From: Thiothrix nivea DSM 5205 | GTDB lineage: Bacteria > Pseudomonadota > Gammaproteobacteria > Thiotrichales > Thiotrichaceae | Reading direction: 5' to 3' | Assembly: GCF_000260135.1 (NCBI RefSeq) | Contig: NZ_JH651384.1 | Span: forward strand, 4,386,693 to 4,450,692 | Length of the DNA: 64,000 nt | Notes under the pieces: model-generated | The model's database searches: none | The model's input: only the letters and a program-made list of their open reading frames with translations | Told to the model about the DNA's origin: nothing | Shown: piece after piece, positions 1-8,990 of the stretch | Numbering within the stretch: the stretch's first letter is position 1 | Layout of the letters: every line of letters begins with the position of its first letter | Translations under genes and position numbers: made by a program

Positions 1-1786
1 TATCCGTGCGGTCGTACTTGAAGCTGGTGTGGGTATGGATGCGGCCACCGGCAGCCAGATCCAGCTCAACATCAATCGCTTCCACGCGTACCCGCTGGGC
101 GCGGCCACACTCCAGGTAAGCGACGATGCAGCCCCGTTCCTCGTCATGGAAGCAGCGGCGCTGGAAGCTTTCCACGTCGAAGTTGCCGCCGAGTTCGCGG
201 TTCACGCGCACCAGCAGATTGCGCGCAAAGGCGTTGTAGAGTTCCGTTTTCTCTCCGGTGCAGCCGTAGGCGACAAGCAGCTCATCAGGAGACTTCTTGA
301 GGTCGATGCCGATAAGGAGGTAGTCGTCGGGTGAGAGTCGCCGCCGGATTTCGTTTCGTAACAACCAGCCGGCGTCTGCATAGCTCAGGTGCCCGATATC
401 CGAACCCAGCCAGATCACCAGCTTTGGCTGTTTGATACGCTCGGAGAGAACACCCAGGCCGGTATAGTAGTCTGCGGCGACGCCCAGAATTTTCAGGTTG
501 GGGTAATCATGCGCCAGCACTTCCACGCTCTCGCCGAGGAACTTGCGGGAAATGTCGATCGGTACATAGAGCGTATCGTCACCTTGCCTGGCGAGCAGGG
601 CGTCGATCAGGTAGCGGGTCTTTGCTGAGCTGCCGCTGCCAAGCTCCACCAATGCGGTATTCTCATTAAGCTGGTCGATAATCTCCGGTGCATAGCGTTG
701 CAGGATTTCATCTTCGGTGCGTGTCAGATAATACGTATCGCTGCGGGTCAGCTCCTCAAACAGGCGTGAGCCTTCAGCGTCATAGACGTATTTGTGTGAT
801 ATTCGGGGTATTGCTTCGCTCAAGCTTTGTTTAACGTCTTCAGCGAACTGGCTACTTAGCTGGGATTGCAGCAGGTCGAGAATTTCCGGCGTATTCGTTT
901 GCCGCGCAGCCGCCTGCCAGTTGGGATATAACTCAGGCCAAAGCAGCTCAAGCCCGGCTTCCTGTGTGCGTTTATCGAATACGGCAAGCAATTGCGCTGT
1001 TTGTTTCGGGGAAAAGTGGTGTTGCCAGTCACCAACCTGTCCCTTGCGTATGAAAGGGGTAGCGTCTGGGCGTGCGCTCGACCAGCGGCTTTGCTCCTTA
1101 CTCATTTCAGCAAAGCTGACGTGGTGCAGAATGCGTTGCAGCACCTCAGTATCCTGAACGTATTCGGAGTAGGGGAAGCCGAGGAAGTTGGCAATCGACT
1201 TAACCGCAGCTTCCGTATCAGCCAGCATGTTTTCGTAGGTCAGGAACAGCAGGTTTGGTTGTGTCCTGCGTGAGTGCCAGTCAAGCAGGTGGTCGAAATA
1301 GTTCCCCCAGTCCACTTCGCCGTTGATAAAGCAGTCGATGTAATCCGCGAAGCTGCCGTCGGCAAAATCGTAGTGTTGTGCAAAACCCTGGGTGTGGTAG
1401 TAAAAGGAAACCGCACAATCGAACGGGTTGCGGGCAATGTAGATGTATTTGGCATCGGCATGGTATGGTGTCAGCGAAAGGGGCAGGTGGGTCTTGATGA
1501 AACGGGGAGTGGGGAGAGCTGCAATGGCTTCAGCGCCCACTTCTTCCAAATGCGGGACATCCTTGTTGATGTTTTTGCCTGCTGGAATCGCCTGCCCCTG
1601 ATGGTGCAGCGTCCAGAGGATGTTCTGTGCCCAAGTAGTACCGCATTTCGGGTAAGTCACAATAAAGCAGTCTTCCGGCTGGGCTTCGTATCCCAGACCT
1701 GATTCAAAACTGTCACACGGGAAACTCTTTGGGATGCGTATGCCGCAACACAGTGTGTAATTTGGCTTTCGCTTCACATCGTTCAT
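1..1786 (-). CDS. Sulfotransferase-EgtD-like methyltransferase fusion (3' end outside window)
   Basis: The frame is open from the ATG at 1786 to the window edge, so 595 residues are visible and the C-terminus is missing. Residues 1 to about 285 form a PAPS-dependent cytosolic-type sulfotransferase: YPKCGTTW (45-52) is the 5'-phosphosulfate loop, KTH with H100 is the usual catalytic His, RNPFDCAVSFYYH (119-131) is the 3'-phosphate motif and RKGQVGDW (247-254) is the C-terminal PAPS motif. From about residue 305 it becomes an EgtD-type SAM-dependent amino acid N-methyltransferase: YDAEGSRLFEELTR, then the SAM loop LVELGSGSS at 379-387. I checked that both halves are in the same frame with no stop between. 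EgtD trimethylates the amine of histidine; the substrate here is unknown. An AGGAG-like RBS precedes the ATG. A direct-repeat promoter lies at 1907-1922. Confidence 0.88.
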   Translation of the reverse strand, partial: MNDVKRKPNYTLCCGIRIPKSFPCDSFESGLGYEAQPEDCFIVTYPKCGTTWAQNILWTLHHQGQAIPAGKNINKDVPHLEEVGAEAIAALPTPRFIKTHLPLSLTPYHADAKYIYIARNPFDCAVSFYYHTQGFAQHYDFADGSFADYIDCFINGEVDWGNYFDHLLDWHSRRTQPNLLFLTYENMLADTEAAVKSIANFLGFPYSEYVQDTEVLQRILHHVSFAEMSKEQSRWSSARPDATPFIRKGQVGDWQHHFSPKQTAQLLAVFDKRTQEAGLELLWPELYPNWQAAARQTNTPEILDLLQSQLSSQFAEDVKQSLSEAIPRISHKYVYDAEGSRLFEELTRSDTYYLTRTEDEILQRYAPEIIDQLNENTALVELGSGSSAKTRYLIDALLARQGDDTLYVPIDISRKFLGESVEVLAHDYPNLKILGVAADYYTGLGVLSERIKQPKLVIWLGSDIGHLSYADAGWLLRNEIRRRLSPDDYLLIGIDLKKSPDELLVAYGCTGEKTELYNAFARNLLVRVNRELGGNFDVESFQRRCFHDEERGCIVAYLECGRAQRVRVEAIDVELDLAAGGRIHTHTSFKYDRTD

Positions 1787-1906
1787 TGGGTGCTCCTCTC
1801 CCTGGGGCTTCAGACACTCGCTCATTAACTGCTCTTTTTCTTCCAATAATTTGGCCAGAAGTACAGCAGCAAATCTATGCTGATACGCCTGTATCATGCA
1901 AGCGAA

Positions 1907-1922
1907 TGCAACATTTTTTAAC
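1907..1922 (-). promoter_or_regulatory. Direct-repeat activator box, site 1
   Basis: On the minus strand GTTAAA-N4-GTTGCA (10-bp period), followed by TTCGCTTGCA and, 27 bp after the repeat, the -10-like CATAGA (1879-1874). It reads toward the sulfotransferase-methyltransferase fusion. Its downstream flank resembles that of site 2, which faces the other way 25 bp away. Confidence 0.65.
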
Positions 1923-1946
1923 ATTAAATTTCTTCAGGTCATATTT

Positions 1947-1962
1947 GTTAAGAAATGTTGCT
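1947..1962 (+). promoter_or_regulatory. Direct-repeat activator box, site 2
   Basis: GTTAAG-N4-GTTGCT, followed by TTTGCTTGCA and, 27 bp after the repeat, the -10-like CATAAT (1990-1995). It drives the operon starting at 2044. The 1787-2043 intergenic region holds only this pair of divergent promoters. Confidence 0.75.
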
Positions 1963-2043
1963 TTTGCTTGCACGGCATGGCCTTGTAGGCATAATGGCTT
2001 GGCGTGCTTTTAGGCAAGTTTTGGAAGAGAGTGAGGATCAAAC

Positions 2044-3114
2044 ATGAGTGCCATAACCCAAGTGCCCAACCATCCGGCAACAGACGCGTCAGCTTGGGAG
2101 ACGGCTGATTTTGCATCGCCAGAGGACTACAGTGTGAAACTCACCGCAGGCAATCTCGATGAACTTGACTCCGCCTTGCGTGCTGTAAAAGCACACGGCC
2201 TGTCGCTGACGGAGATTACCCGTGATAATTTCCCTCTGCCGGGTATGACGGCAAGTATCCGCCGGTGGTGCGACGAGCTGGGTCAGGGGCGCGGTTTCTT
2301 TGTCCTGGATCGTTTGCCAGTGGAGCGCTATAGCGTCGAAGAGATCGAGATGATTTATTGGGGAATCGGGACTCACATGGGCAAGGCGGTTTCCCAGAGC
2401 GTGATGGGCGACATGATCGGCCGGGTTATGGATCATTCCCGCGAAGACCCACATGCACGGGCTTATCGTAACCGTCAGGCGTTGGTGCCGCACACCGATT
2501 TCGCATCGGTCGTCGGGCTTTTATGTATTCGCCCCGGGCGTGATGGTGGTGAGACCTTGCTGACAAGTGCCGCCAGTATTAATAACGTGATGCTGGAGGA
2601 GACGCCAGAGCAGCTGGAGCGCCTTTACCACGGCTACTACCGCCATCGGCGCGGCGAACAGGGGCCTGACGAGAAGGAGTACACCGAGCAGAAGACGCCA
2701 GTCTTGTGGTCTGTGGATGGCCGGATCGGGTGTCATTATACCCGTCCCTATGTGGTCAATGGGCAAATTGCCGCGGGCGAGCCTTTGGATGCCTTCGCCC
2801 TGGCGGCACTGGATACTTTCGACCGGGTCGCATCACGTGATGATCTCCAGTTGCGTTTCACCATTCAGGCCGGTCAGGCGGTGTTCATGAGCAACTATTC
2901 CGTGTTGCATGGCAGGACTGCCTTCGAGGATCACGACGAAATCGAACGCCGCCGCTTGTTACTGCGCCTGTGGTTGCTTTGCCCCGGCCTGCAACCATTA
3001 CCCGATTGCAGCCTTGACAGCCATGAGGGTATTACACCGCAGCCCGGGCGTAAGCCGACCTTCGACTGGGGGGCGGTCAATGCATCGAAGCCGGGCGAGA
3101 ATGCGGTTAACTGA
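2044..3114 (+). CDS. TauD/TfdA-family Fe(II)/2-oxoglutarate dioxygenase
   Basis: A 356-residue non-heme iron oxygenase. The facial triad is visible: HTD with H150 and D152, and distal H289 in LHGRTAF. Arg residues in RRRLLLRLW near residue 303 are suitable for 2-oxoglutarate binding. The family hydroxylates or desaturates small molecules, often amino acid derivatives; the substrate is not predictable here. The start follows GAGG by 7 bp. It is the first gene of an operon with the sulfatase (24 bp downstream) and a P-type ATPase, driven by box site 2. Confidence 0.88.
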   Translation: MSAITQVPNHPATDASAWETADFASPEDYSVKLTAGNLDELDSALRAVKAHGLSLTEITRDNFPLPGMTASIRRWCDELGQGRGFFVLDRLPVERYSVEEIEMIYWGIGTHMGKAVSQSVMGDMIGRVMDHSREDPHARAYRNRQALVPHTDFASVVGLLCIRPGRDGGETLLTSAASINNVMLEETPEQLERLYHGYYRHRRGEQGPDEKEYTEQKTPVLWSVDGRIGCHYTRPYVVNGQIAAGEPLDAFALAALDTFDRVASRDDLQLRFTIQAGQAVFMSNYSVLHGRTAFEDHDEIERRRLLLRLWLLCPGLQPLPDCSLDSHEGITPQPGRKPTFDWGAVNASKPGENAVN

Positions 3115-3137
3115 AAAAATTTACCCGGAATATTGGC

Positions 3138-4832
3138 ATGTCCCGCAAAACCAAAAACATCCTGTTTATTATGTTCGATCAACTCCGGTTTGATTATTTG
3201 AGTTGTTACGGCCATCCACACCTGCATACACCGCATATAGACAGGCTGGCGGAACAGGGTGTGCGCTTTACCCATGCGTATTGCCAGTCGCCCGCTTGTG
3301 GCCCATCCCGCATGAGTTTTTATACCGGGCGTTATGTCGATAGCCACGGCGCTTCCTCGAACGGGTTTCCGCTGCGGGTAGGCGAATACACGCTGGGGGA
3401 TCATCTGCGCAAGCTGGGGATGGATGCCTATCTGTTGGGTAAAACCCATATGACGCCTGATTTGGAAGGCATGGCGCGACTGGGCATAAACCCGGACAGT
3501 ATTATCGGCGCACGGGTTGCAGAGTGTGGTTTCGATGTTATTGCACGGGATGACGGTCTGTGGCCGGAAGGGCCGGATGGCTGCTATGACCAGCGTGTTT
3601 CACCCTATAACAACTATCTTAAAAACAAGGGCTATGACAGCGATAACCCCTGGCTGGAACATGCCAATGCAGGCGTGGAGGAGGATGGCGAAATGGCCTC
3701 CGGCTGGTTTATGAAGCACGCTGACAAGCCAGCCAATATCCGCGAGGAAGATTCGGAAACCGCGTTTCTGACCACGCGCTGTATGGAATTTATCGACCGG
3801 CAGAACCAGTCGGGCAGCAAGCCCTGGTTATGCCACCTGTCCTATATCAAGCCTCATTGGCCTTATATCGTACCCGCCCCGTATCACGCCATGTATGGGC
3901 AGGAACACCGGCTGCCGGTCAACCGTGCCGAAAGCGAACGTGAAAACCCACACCCGCTTTACCAACTGTTTATGGATAACGTGATTGGCAAGGCTTTCCG
4001 GCGCGATGAAGTGTTGGCAAAGGTGGTTCCCGCTTATATGGGGCTGATCAAGCAGTGCGATGACCAGTTGGGACGCTTGTTCCGGCACCTGGAGGAAACC
4101 GGGCGTATGGATGACACCCTGATCGTCATTACCGCCGACCATGGTGATTACATGGGGGATCACTGGCTGGGGGAGAAAGACCTGTTTCATGCGCCATCCG
4201 TAAAAGTACCACTGATTATCTATGACCCATCCCCCGCTGCCGACACCACTCGTGGGCAGGTCTGTGATGAACCGGTGGAAACCATTGATATTACCGCGAC
4301 CTTTGTAGAAGCTGCCGGTGGTGTAGTGAAGGATCATCTGGATCATAGGCTGGAGGGACGTTCATTGCTGCCTTACCTGCATGGTCAGCCGATGCAATGG
4401 CGCGGGTATGCCATCAGTGAACTGGATTATTCAATCAGTTTTGCCAATGCAAAACTTAAAGTGCCGCCACGCGATGCCCGTTTGTTCATGGTTGCGGACA
4501 AACGCTGGAAGTATGTCAATGCCGCTCTGGGAGGCTTCAGGCCCCTATTATTTGATCTACAGAATGATCCGGATGAATTACAGGATTTGGGGGTAAGCGC
4601 CGAACCGGAGCATGTAGCGGCCATGGCTCTGATGGAGCAACGTTTGGTGGAATGGAGCCGCCGTTTAAGTCAACGGTCAACGCTATCCGAGCAACAGATT
4701 CGTGATATGCCCGGCAAATCACAACGCTGCGGTATTATCCTGGGCGCATTTGACGAGGGGGAAGTGGCGTCGGAGCTTACCGTAAAGTTTTTCCGGAAGG
4801 TGAAACAGCGTTTCGTTGGGACGGATTCATGA
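3138..4832 (+). CDS. Type I sulfatase (formylglycine-dependent)
   Basis: A 564-residue alkaline phosphatase-superfamily sulfatase. C54 lies in CGPSR, the C-x-P-S-R signature whose Cys is converted to formylglycine. The N-terminal metal site is MFDQLR and the C-terminal one is TADHGDYMGDH. There is no signal peptide, so the enzyme is probably cytoplasmic, unlike scavenging arylsulfatases. Its pairing with a sulfotransferase transcribed from the neighbouring divergent promoter suggests that one intracellular metabolite is both sulfated and desulfated, which is inference. Phosphonate or phosphodiester hydrolysis by this superfamily cannot be excluded. It overlaps the following ATPase by 4 bp (ATGA). 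Confidence 0.88.
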   Translation: MSRKTKNILFIMFDQLRFDYLSCYGHPHLHTPHIDRLAEQGVRFTHAYCQSPACGPSRMSFYTGRYVDSHGASSNGFPLRVGEYTLGDHLRKLGMDAYLLGKTHMTPDLEGMARLGINPDSIIGARVAECGFDVIARDDGLWPEGPDGCYDQRVSPYNNYLKNKGYDSDNPWLEHANAGVEEDGEMASGWFMKHADKPANIREEDSETAFLTTRCMEFIDRQNQSGSKPWLCHLSYIKPHWPYIVPAPYHAMYGQEHRLPVNRAESERENPHPLYQLFMDNVIGKAFRRDEVLAKVVPAYMGLIKQCDDQLGRLFRHLEETGRMDDTLIVITADHGDYMGDHWLGEKDLFHAPSVKVPLIIYDPSPAADTTRGQVCDEPVETIDITATFVEAAGGVVKDHLDHRLEGRSLLPYLHGQPMQWRGYAISELDYSISFANAKLKVPPRDARLFMVADKRWKYVNAALGGFRPLLFDLQNDPDELQDLGVSAEPEHVAAMALMEQRLVEWSRRLSQRSTLSEQQIRDMPGKSQRCGIILGAFDEGEVASELTVKFFRKVKQRFVGTDS

Positions 4833-6925
4833 TTCCGTTGTTGCCGATTGTGCTGGCGGGTGGCGGTATTCTGCTGGGAAACAAACTGTCCCGTAGATTG
4901 GCTACCCGCAAAAAGAACACGACAAAGGCCAGACACTCGTTGCCTCACAAAAACGTACTTGCCATTGACATACATTCGCTGGACGACCGTTACCAGCAAT
5001 TTTTCCGTGAGAAGGTTGACCCGTTGTTTTTCAGCAAGCAACGCGATCAGCAGATGCAGGAGTTTGCCGGTGCGTATGACAAGAAAGAAGCCGAAATCAA
5101 CCGCAGTCTGGGCTATGCGCTGGTGAGTTCCAAGCTGGCGTTGCTGGGCGCAGTTACATACACGCCGCTGTCTTGGATCAGTGCTGCCGGACTCGTTGTC
5201 ACCATGTGGCCGATGATGAAGCGCAGCCTGATTATCATGTGGAAAGAAAAGCGCCTCAAATACCAATTGGTTGGCATTTTGTCGGTTTACAGCGGCCTAG
5301 CCGCCGGGTATTACGTTCTCAGTAACCTGATGGCGCTGGTACTTTTTGCCGCCTTCAAGTTGGCGGCGCGTACCGAAGCCAGTTCCCAGGCCAACCTCCG
5401 GCACACCTTCGCCTTGCAACCGCCTGCTGACGTATGGGTGCAACAGGAGGGTGTTGAGATCCGGATAGCCTTTACCGAATTGAAGGTTGGGGATGTTATC
5501 GTGTTGTCTGCAGGGCAAACCATCCCGGTTGATGGCCATGTCACAGAAGGCATGGCCAGCATTGACCAGCATATCCTGACAGGGGAATCCCAGCCGGTGG
5601 AAAAAGCAGTGGGCGATCAGGTGTTCGCCAATACGCTGATCCTGAGCGGCAAGGTTTACGTCCGGGTTGAGCAGGCCGGCAATGACACGGCAGCGGCACA
5701 GATTGGCAATATCCTCGGCAATATGACTTCCCACCGGCTGGAACATGAAGCCCGCAGTGAACGCCTGGCGGATAAGTTGACCCTGCCGCTATTGGCTGCC
5801 AGCAGCCTGGCGCTGGTAACGGTTGGCCCGGCGGGAGCTGTGGCCATCATGAACAGTGGTGTGGGTTCTACTCTGTATTTTTCCGGGCCGCTGAGTATGC
5901 TCAGTCACCTGAACCTTGCTTCCCATCATGGCATTTTGGTCAAGGACGGGCGTTCCCTAGAAAAACTTCACGAAGTGGATACCGTGGTCTTCGACAAGAC
6001 CGGAACCCTGACGCTGGAACAGCCCGAAGTCGGTCAGATTCATTGTTGTGACGGTTGGGATGAAAGCAGCGTGCTGGCTTTCGCCGCGCTTGCCGAACAC
6101 CGTCAAAGCCACCCACTTGCCAAGGCCATCCTGGTGGCGGCGGAACAGCACGGGCTCAAGGCCGCAACACCGGATTCAGCCGCCTACAGCCTTGGTTTCG
6201 GGGTACAGGTGCAGCATCAGGGCAGCACCATCCAGGTTGGCAGCCAACGTTTCATGCAGCAGTCCGGGGTGGCCATTCCCTCAGGTATGGAGGCAATCAA
6301 GGCGCTTTGCCGGGAGAGTGGCAACTCGCTGATTTTCGTGGCTGTGAATGGAGAACTGGCGGGAGCGCTGGAAATGCAGGCGCAGTTGCGCCCCGAAACG
6401 GTGGAGTTAGTCAACAGGCTGCACCAACGTGGTCTGAAGCTGTGCATCCTGTCAGGCGATCACGTACAACCTACCCGGCATCTGGCGTTGCGTTTGGGGA
6501 TCGACGATTTCTTTGCCGAAGTCTTGCCGGAAGGCAAGGCGGATAAGCTCCGTCAGTTGCAGGACGCGGGCCGCACCGTTTGTTTCGTTGGTGACGGTCT
6601 CAATGATGCTATCGCCTTACAGCAGGCGGATGTATCAGTTTCGCTCCGGGGCGCGACTACTGTTGCCACTGATAGCGCCCAGATCGTGCTGATGAACCAG
6701 TCCCTGCAACAGCTTGACGAACTGTTCGGGATTGCCCACAGCTTCAGCAAAAATCTTGACCAGAGCCTGCGCATTGCCTATGTTCCCGGCGTTGTGTTGA
6801 TTGGCGGGGTATTTTTACTGCACTTCGGTATGCCTGCCGCCTTGTTGCTATATGGCGGCGGGGTAGCGGCTGCAATGGGCAAAGCCCTTTCACCACTGCG
6901 TAAAATCACCAAAGAACAGGGTTAA
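4829..6925 (+). CDS. P-type ATPase, atypical P1B-like (copy 1)
   Basis: A 698-residue cation pump. The actuator motif TGES is at 251-254, the phosphorylated Asp is D389 in DKTGTLT, the hinge GDGLNDA is near residue 590. The transmembrane metal-site position reads S352-G353-P354, so the CPC/CPH/SPC motif of characterised heavy-metal pumps is absent. There is no CxxC metal-binding domain. The N-terminus is a short Gly-rich hydrophobic segment followed by SRRLATRKK. The same layout recurs in the ATPases at 12256-14211 and 24666-26738, so the three form one paralogous family. P1B-6 pumps of ferrosome (Fez) organelles are a possible relative; I cannot verify this. The stop codon overlaps that of the convergent antiporter. 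Confidence 0.88.
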   Translation: MIPLLPIVLAGGGILLGNKLSRRLATRKKNTTKARHSLPHKNVLAIDIHSLDDRYQQFFREKVDPLFFSKQRDQQMQEFAGAYDKKEAEINRSLGYALVSSKLALLGAVTYTPLSWISAAGLVVTMWPMMKRSLIIMWKEKRLKYQLVGILSVYSGLAAGYYVLSNLMALVLFAAFKLAARTEASSQANLRHTFALQPPADVWVQQEGVEIRIAFTELKVGDVIVLSAGQTIPVDGHVTEGMASIDQHILTGESQPVEKAVGDQVFANTLILSGKVYVRVEQAGNDTAAAQIGNILGNMTSHRLEHEARSERLADKLTLPLLAASSLALVTVGPAGAVAIMNSGVGSTLYFSGPLSMLSHLNLASHHGILVKDGRSLEKLHEVDTVVFDKTGTLTLEQPEVGQIHCCDGWDESSVLAFAALAEHRQSHPLAKAILVAAEQHGLKAATPDSAAYSLGFGVQVQHQGSTIQVGSQRFMQQSGVAIPSGMEAIKALCRESGNSLIFVAVNGELAGALEMQAQLRPETVELVNRLHQRGLKLCILSGDHVQPTRHLALRLGIDDFFAEVLPEGKADKLRQLQDAGRTVCFVGDGLNDAIALQQADVSVSLRGATTVATDSAQIVLMNQSLQQLDELFGIAHSFSKNLDQSLRIAYVPGVVLIGGVFLLHFGMPAALLLYGGGVAAAMGKALSPLRKITKEQG

Positions 6926-8160
6926 TCAGGCACGGGTTTTGCCGCCAGACGGTTGCGTGTGTGATGAGATGATCCGTCCCTCATGTGTGCCAGTTTTGGG
7001 ACAACCATTGGTATTGTTAGCATGGTGCTGCCGACCGCCATCAGCAACAGTGCTGTGAAGGTATCCGTGGTGATAATGTCTTTGTCCAGCAGGATATTGG
7101 CGAAAATGATCATGATCAGAGCCTTGGTTTGCAACAGCCAGCCGATAATGGATGCCTCCCCCGGCTTCCATTGCAGGATTTTCCCCGCGATGTGAACGCC
7201 CAGCAATTTGCCTGCCACCGCTGCACAGAGCAAGGCAGCCGCAGCCATGAACACGGCTTCCCCCCCGACGCTCCACTGGGTTTTCAGGCCAGTGCTGAGG
7301 AAGAAAACCGGCATGATTACCAGCAACACATGCTGACGCAGCGAGTCCATCTGTTTCTGGTTGAACCATTCTCCATCCACGATAACACCGGCGAGGAACG
7401 CGCCCACCATGAAATGCAGCCCGGCCCAGTCTGCGCCGAAAGCACAGGCGGCCAGTGCAATTAGACCCACGTACCAGCGGTCGCTCTCCGGCAGCCGTAT
7501 TATCAGTTTGCGGAACCCGTAGCTGAACAGCGCGAAGGCCAACAGGAATGCGCCTTGTTTGCCGACCCGTTCCCAATCCATCAGGATCAGCGCCAATACT
7601 GCCCAAATGGCAATGTCATCCAGGCTGCCATAGCGCAGGATGCGCTGCCCGAGAGGACGCCGCAGAATGTCCAGTTTTTCCATGAACAGGATCAGAATGG
7701 GCAGGGCGGTAACAGCGCAGGCCATGCCCACCCCGAAAACAAATTGCCAATCAGTTCCGTTGGTGCCTACCCAGCCGTCGTACCTCAACATGCCAACGGC
7801 TACCAGGCTGCACAACAGGAGGGGTGTGGCCAGGGCAAAACCGGCGGTGATGCCGCTTTCCCGACGATGTGTCCAGGCATGTTTCAGATCCAGCTCTATG
7901 CCTGCAATCCAGACAAACAGTATCACCGCCCACCAGGCGATGCCATTCAATGCCTGGGTGACGGGTTGGGTAAAAATGAAATGGTAGTACTCCGGAAAAA
8001 TGCTACCCAGTACGCCAGGCCCCAGCAGGATGCCCGTAATGATCTGCACCACCACGAGCGGGGCGTAATACTCCGTCCTGCCCACACGCCAGATCAGATA
8101 CGGAACCGAGAAAATAATGACGAGAGCAATCAGGAACAGCTCTGAAACAGTGATATGCAT
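6922..8160 (-). CDS. CPA2-type monovalent cation/proton antiporter
   Basis: A 412-residue polytopic membrane protein of the KefB/NapA type. It has about 12 hydrophobic segments, the early GILLGPGVLG motif and the IAGIELDL segment. It lacks the C-terminal RCK/TrkA domain of Kef systems. It exchanges Na+ or K+ for protons; direction and ion are not predictable. It is the third gene of the FMO-hydroxylase-antiporter operon, 47 bp after the hydroxylase. Its TAA overlaps the TAA of the convergent P-type ATPase. Confidence 0.85.
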   Translation of the reverse strand: MHITVSELFLIALVIIFSVPYLIWRVGRTEYYAPLVVVQIITGILLGPGVLGSIFPEYYHFIFTQPVTQALNGIAWWAVILFVWIAGIELDLKHAWTHRRESGITAGFALATPLLLCSLVAVGMLRYDGWVGTNGTDWQFVFGVGMACAVTALPILILFMEKLDILRRPLGQRILRYGSLDDIAIWAVLALILMDWERVGKQGAFLLAFALFSYGFRKLIIRLPESDRWYVGLIALAACAFGADWAGLHFMVGAFLAGVIVDGEWFNQKQMDSLRQHVLLVIMPVFFLSTGLKTQWSVGGEAVFMAAAALLCAAVAGKLLGVHIAGKILQWKPGEASIIGWLLQTKALIMIIFANILLDKDIITTDTFTALLLMAVGSTMLTIPMVVPKLAHMRDGSSHHTRNRLAAKPVPD

Positions 8161-8207
8161 ACAAGCGTCTTTTCTTTATGCGATTTTATGATGCCGGGGT
8201 TTTGCAG

Positions 8208-8951
8208 TCATGCAGCGGCAAGGTCGTGGTATGATCTTGTCAACAAGTTAAAGGTCTTCTTCAGTTCCGCTTTCAAATCAGCAAGCGAATCAAAAGCAAA
8301 CAGGGTATTGTTCTCGGCAACGTTTTTTCCATAGCCCTCTTCCGGGTCGCCCATCCAGGGCAGTGCCAGTTCAATCACCTGCTCGCCGATAAAAGGTTCG
8401 ATGGGTACATGGCCTTGCATGATATGGGCGCTTTCCTGTTCCGATGTCGCCAGTGCGCCGCCATAAATCCTGACGCCATCGTTTTCCCGAATCAGGCCAG
8501 ACTCGACAGAATACCAGTATAAGCGTTCTACACAGATTCGTTTGTCTTCCGGGACGCTGAAATATGCCTTGGCGAAAATATCCTGTAGTTCCGCATGTTC
8601 GGGCATGAGCAGATAAATCACATGGCCAAAAATGTCATGGAACATGTCAGGCCTTGGTGTGAAATCCAGTTCATTCCAGTTGCGGAGATATTCTGTAACC
8701 AGAAACTCTTTTCTCAGAATATGTTCAAACCATTCGTTAGTCTCGCTGAAGTTGTTGCCGTTGGGAATGATTGTCCACTCCGTTAGTGATGTAATCTTGC
8801 GATTGAGTTGGGCAAGTGTCGGAACTTCCATGTTCAAGTCAAGTAGCTGGAGACACCGGGTATAATCCCTGCAATTATACTTTTCCGCGCGGGTGCACAA
8901 TTTGTCATACATAACCCGCCATGCTTTTGCCTGTTCTGATGTTACATCCAT
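8208..8951 (-). CDS. Biopterin-dependent aromatic amino acid hydroxylase (phenylalanine 4-hydroxylase family)
   Basis: A 247-residue, single-domain bacterial-type hydroxylase. PDMFHDIFGH carries the two iron-binding His and WYSVESGL carries the iron-binding Glu. No ACT regulatory domain is present, as usual in bacteria. The family converts Phe to Tyr with tetrahydropterin; related enzymes make meta-tyrosine or 5-hydroxytryptophan in natural product clusters. The gene lies between an FMO and an antiporter, 39 bp after the FMO stop, not with Phe catabolism genes. That favours a biosynthetic role, which is inference. The start follows AAGGAG. Confidence 0.9.
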   Translation of the reverse strand: MDVTSEQAKAWRVMYDKLCTRAEKYNCRDYTRCLQLLDLNMEVPTLAQLNRKITSLTEWTIIPNGNNFSETNEWFEHILRKEFLVTEYLRNWNELDFTPRPDMFHDIFGHVIYLLMPEHAELQDIFAKAYFSVPEDKRICVERLYWYSVESGLIRENDGVRIYGGALATSEQESAHIMQGHVPIEPFIGEQVIELALPWMGDPEEGYGKNVAENNTLFAFDSLADLKAELKKTFNLLTRSYHDLAAA

Positions 8952-8990
8952 GATAATGCTCTCCTTACACCAATGATGAGGCCGGTTGAA

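Noticed and set aside
1240-1461. Short minus-strand frame inside the fusion gene
   Set aside because: It lies inside the sulfotransferase domain in another frame and has no family features.
4829-6925. KdpB (potassium pump) for the P-type ATPases
   Set aside because: No kdpA or kdpC neighbours, and the intramembrane motif and N-terminus do not match KdpB.
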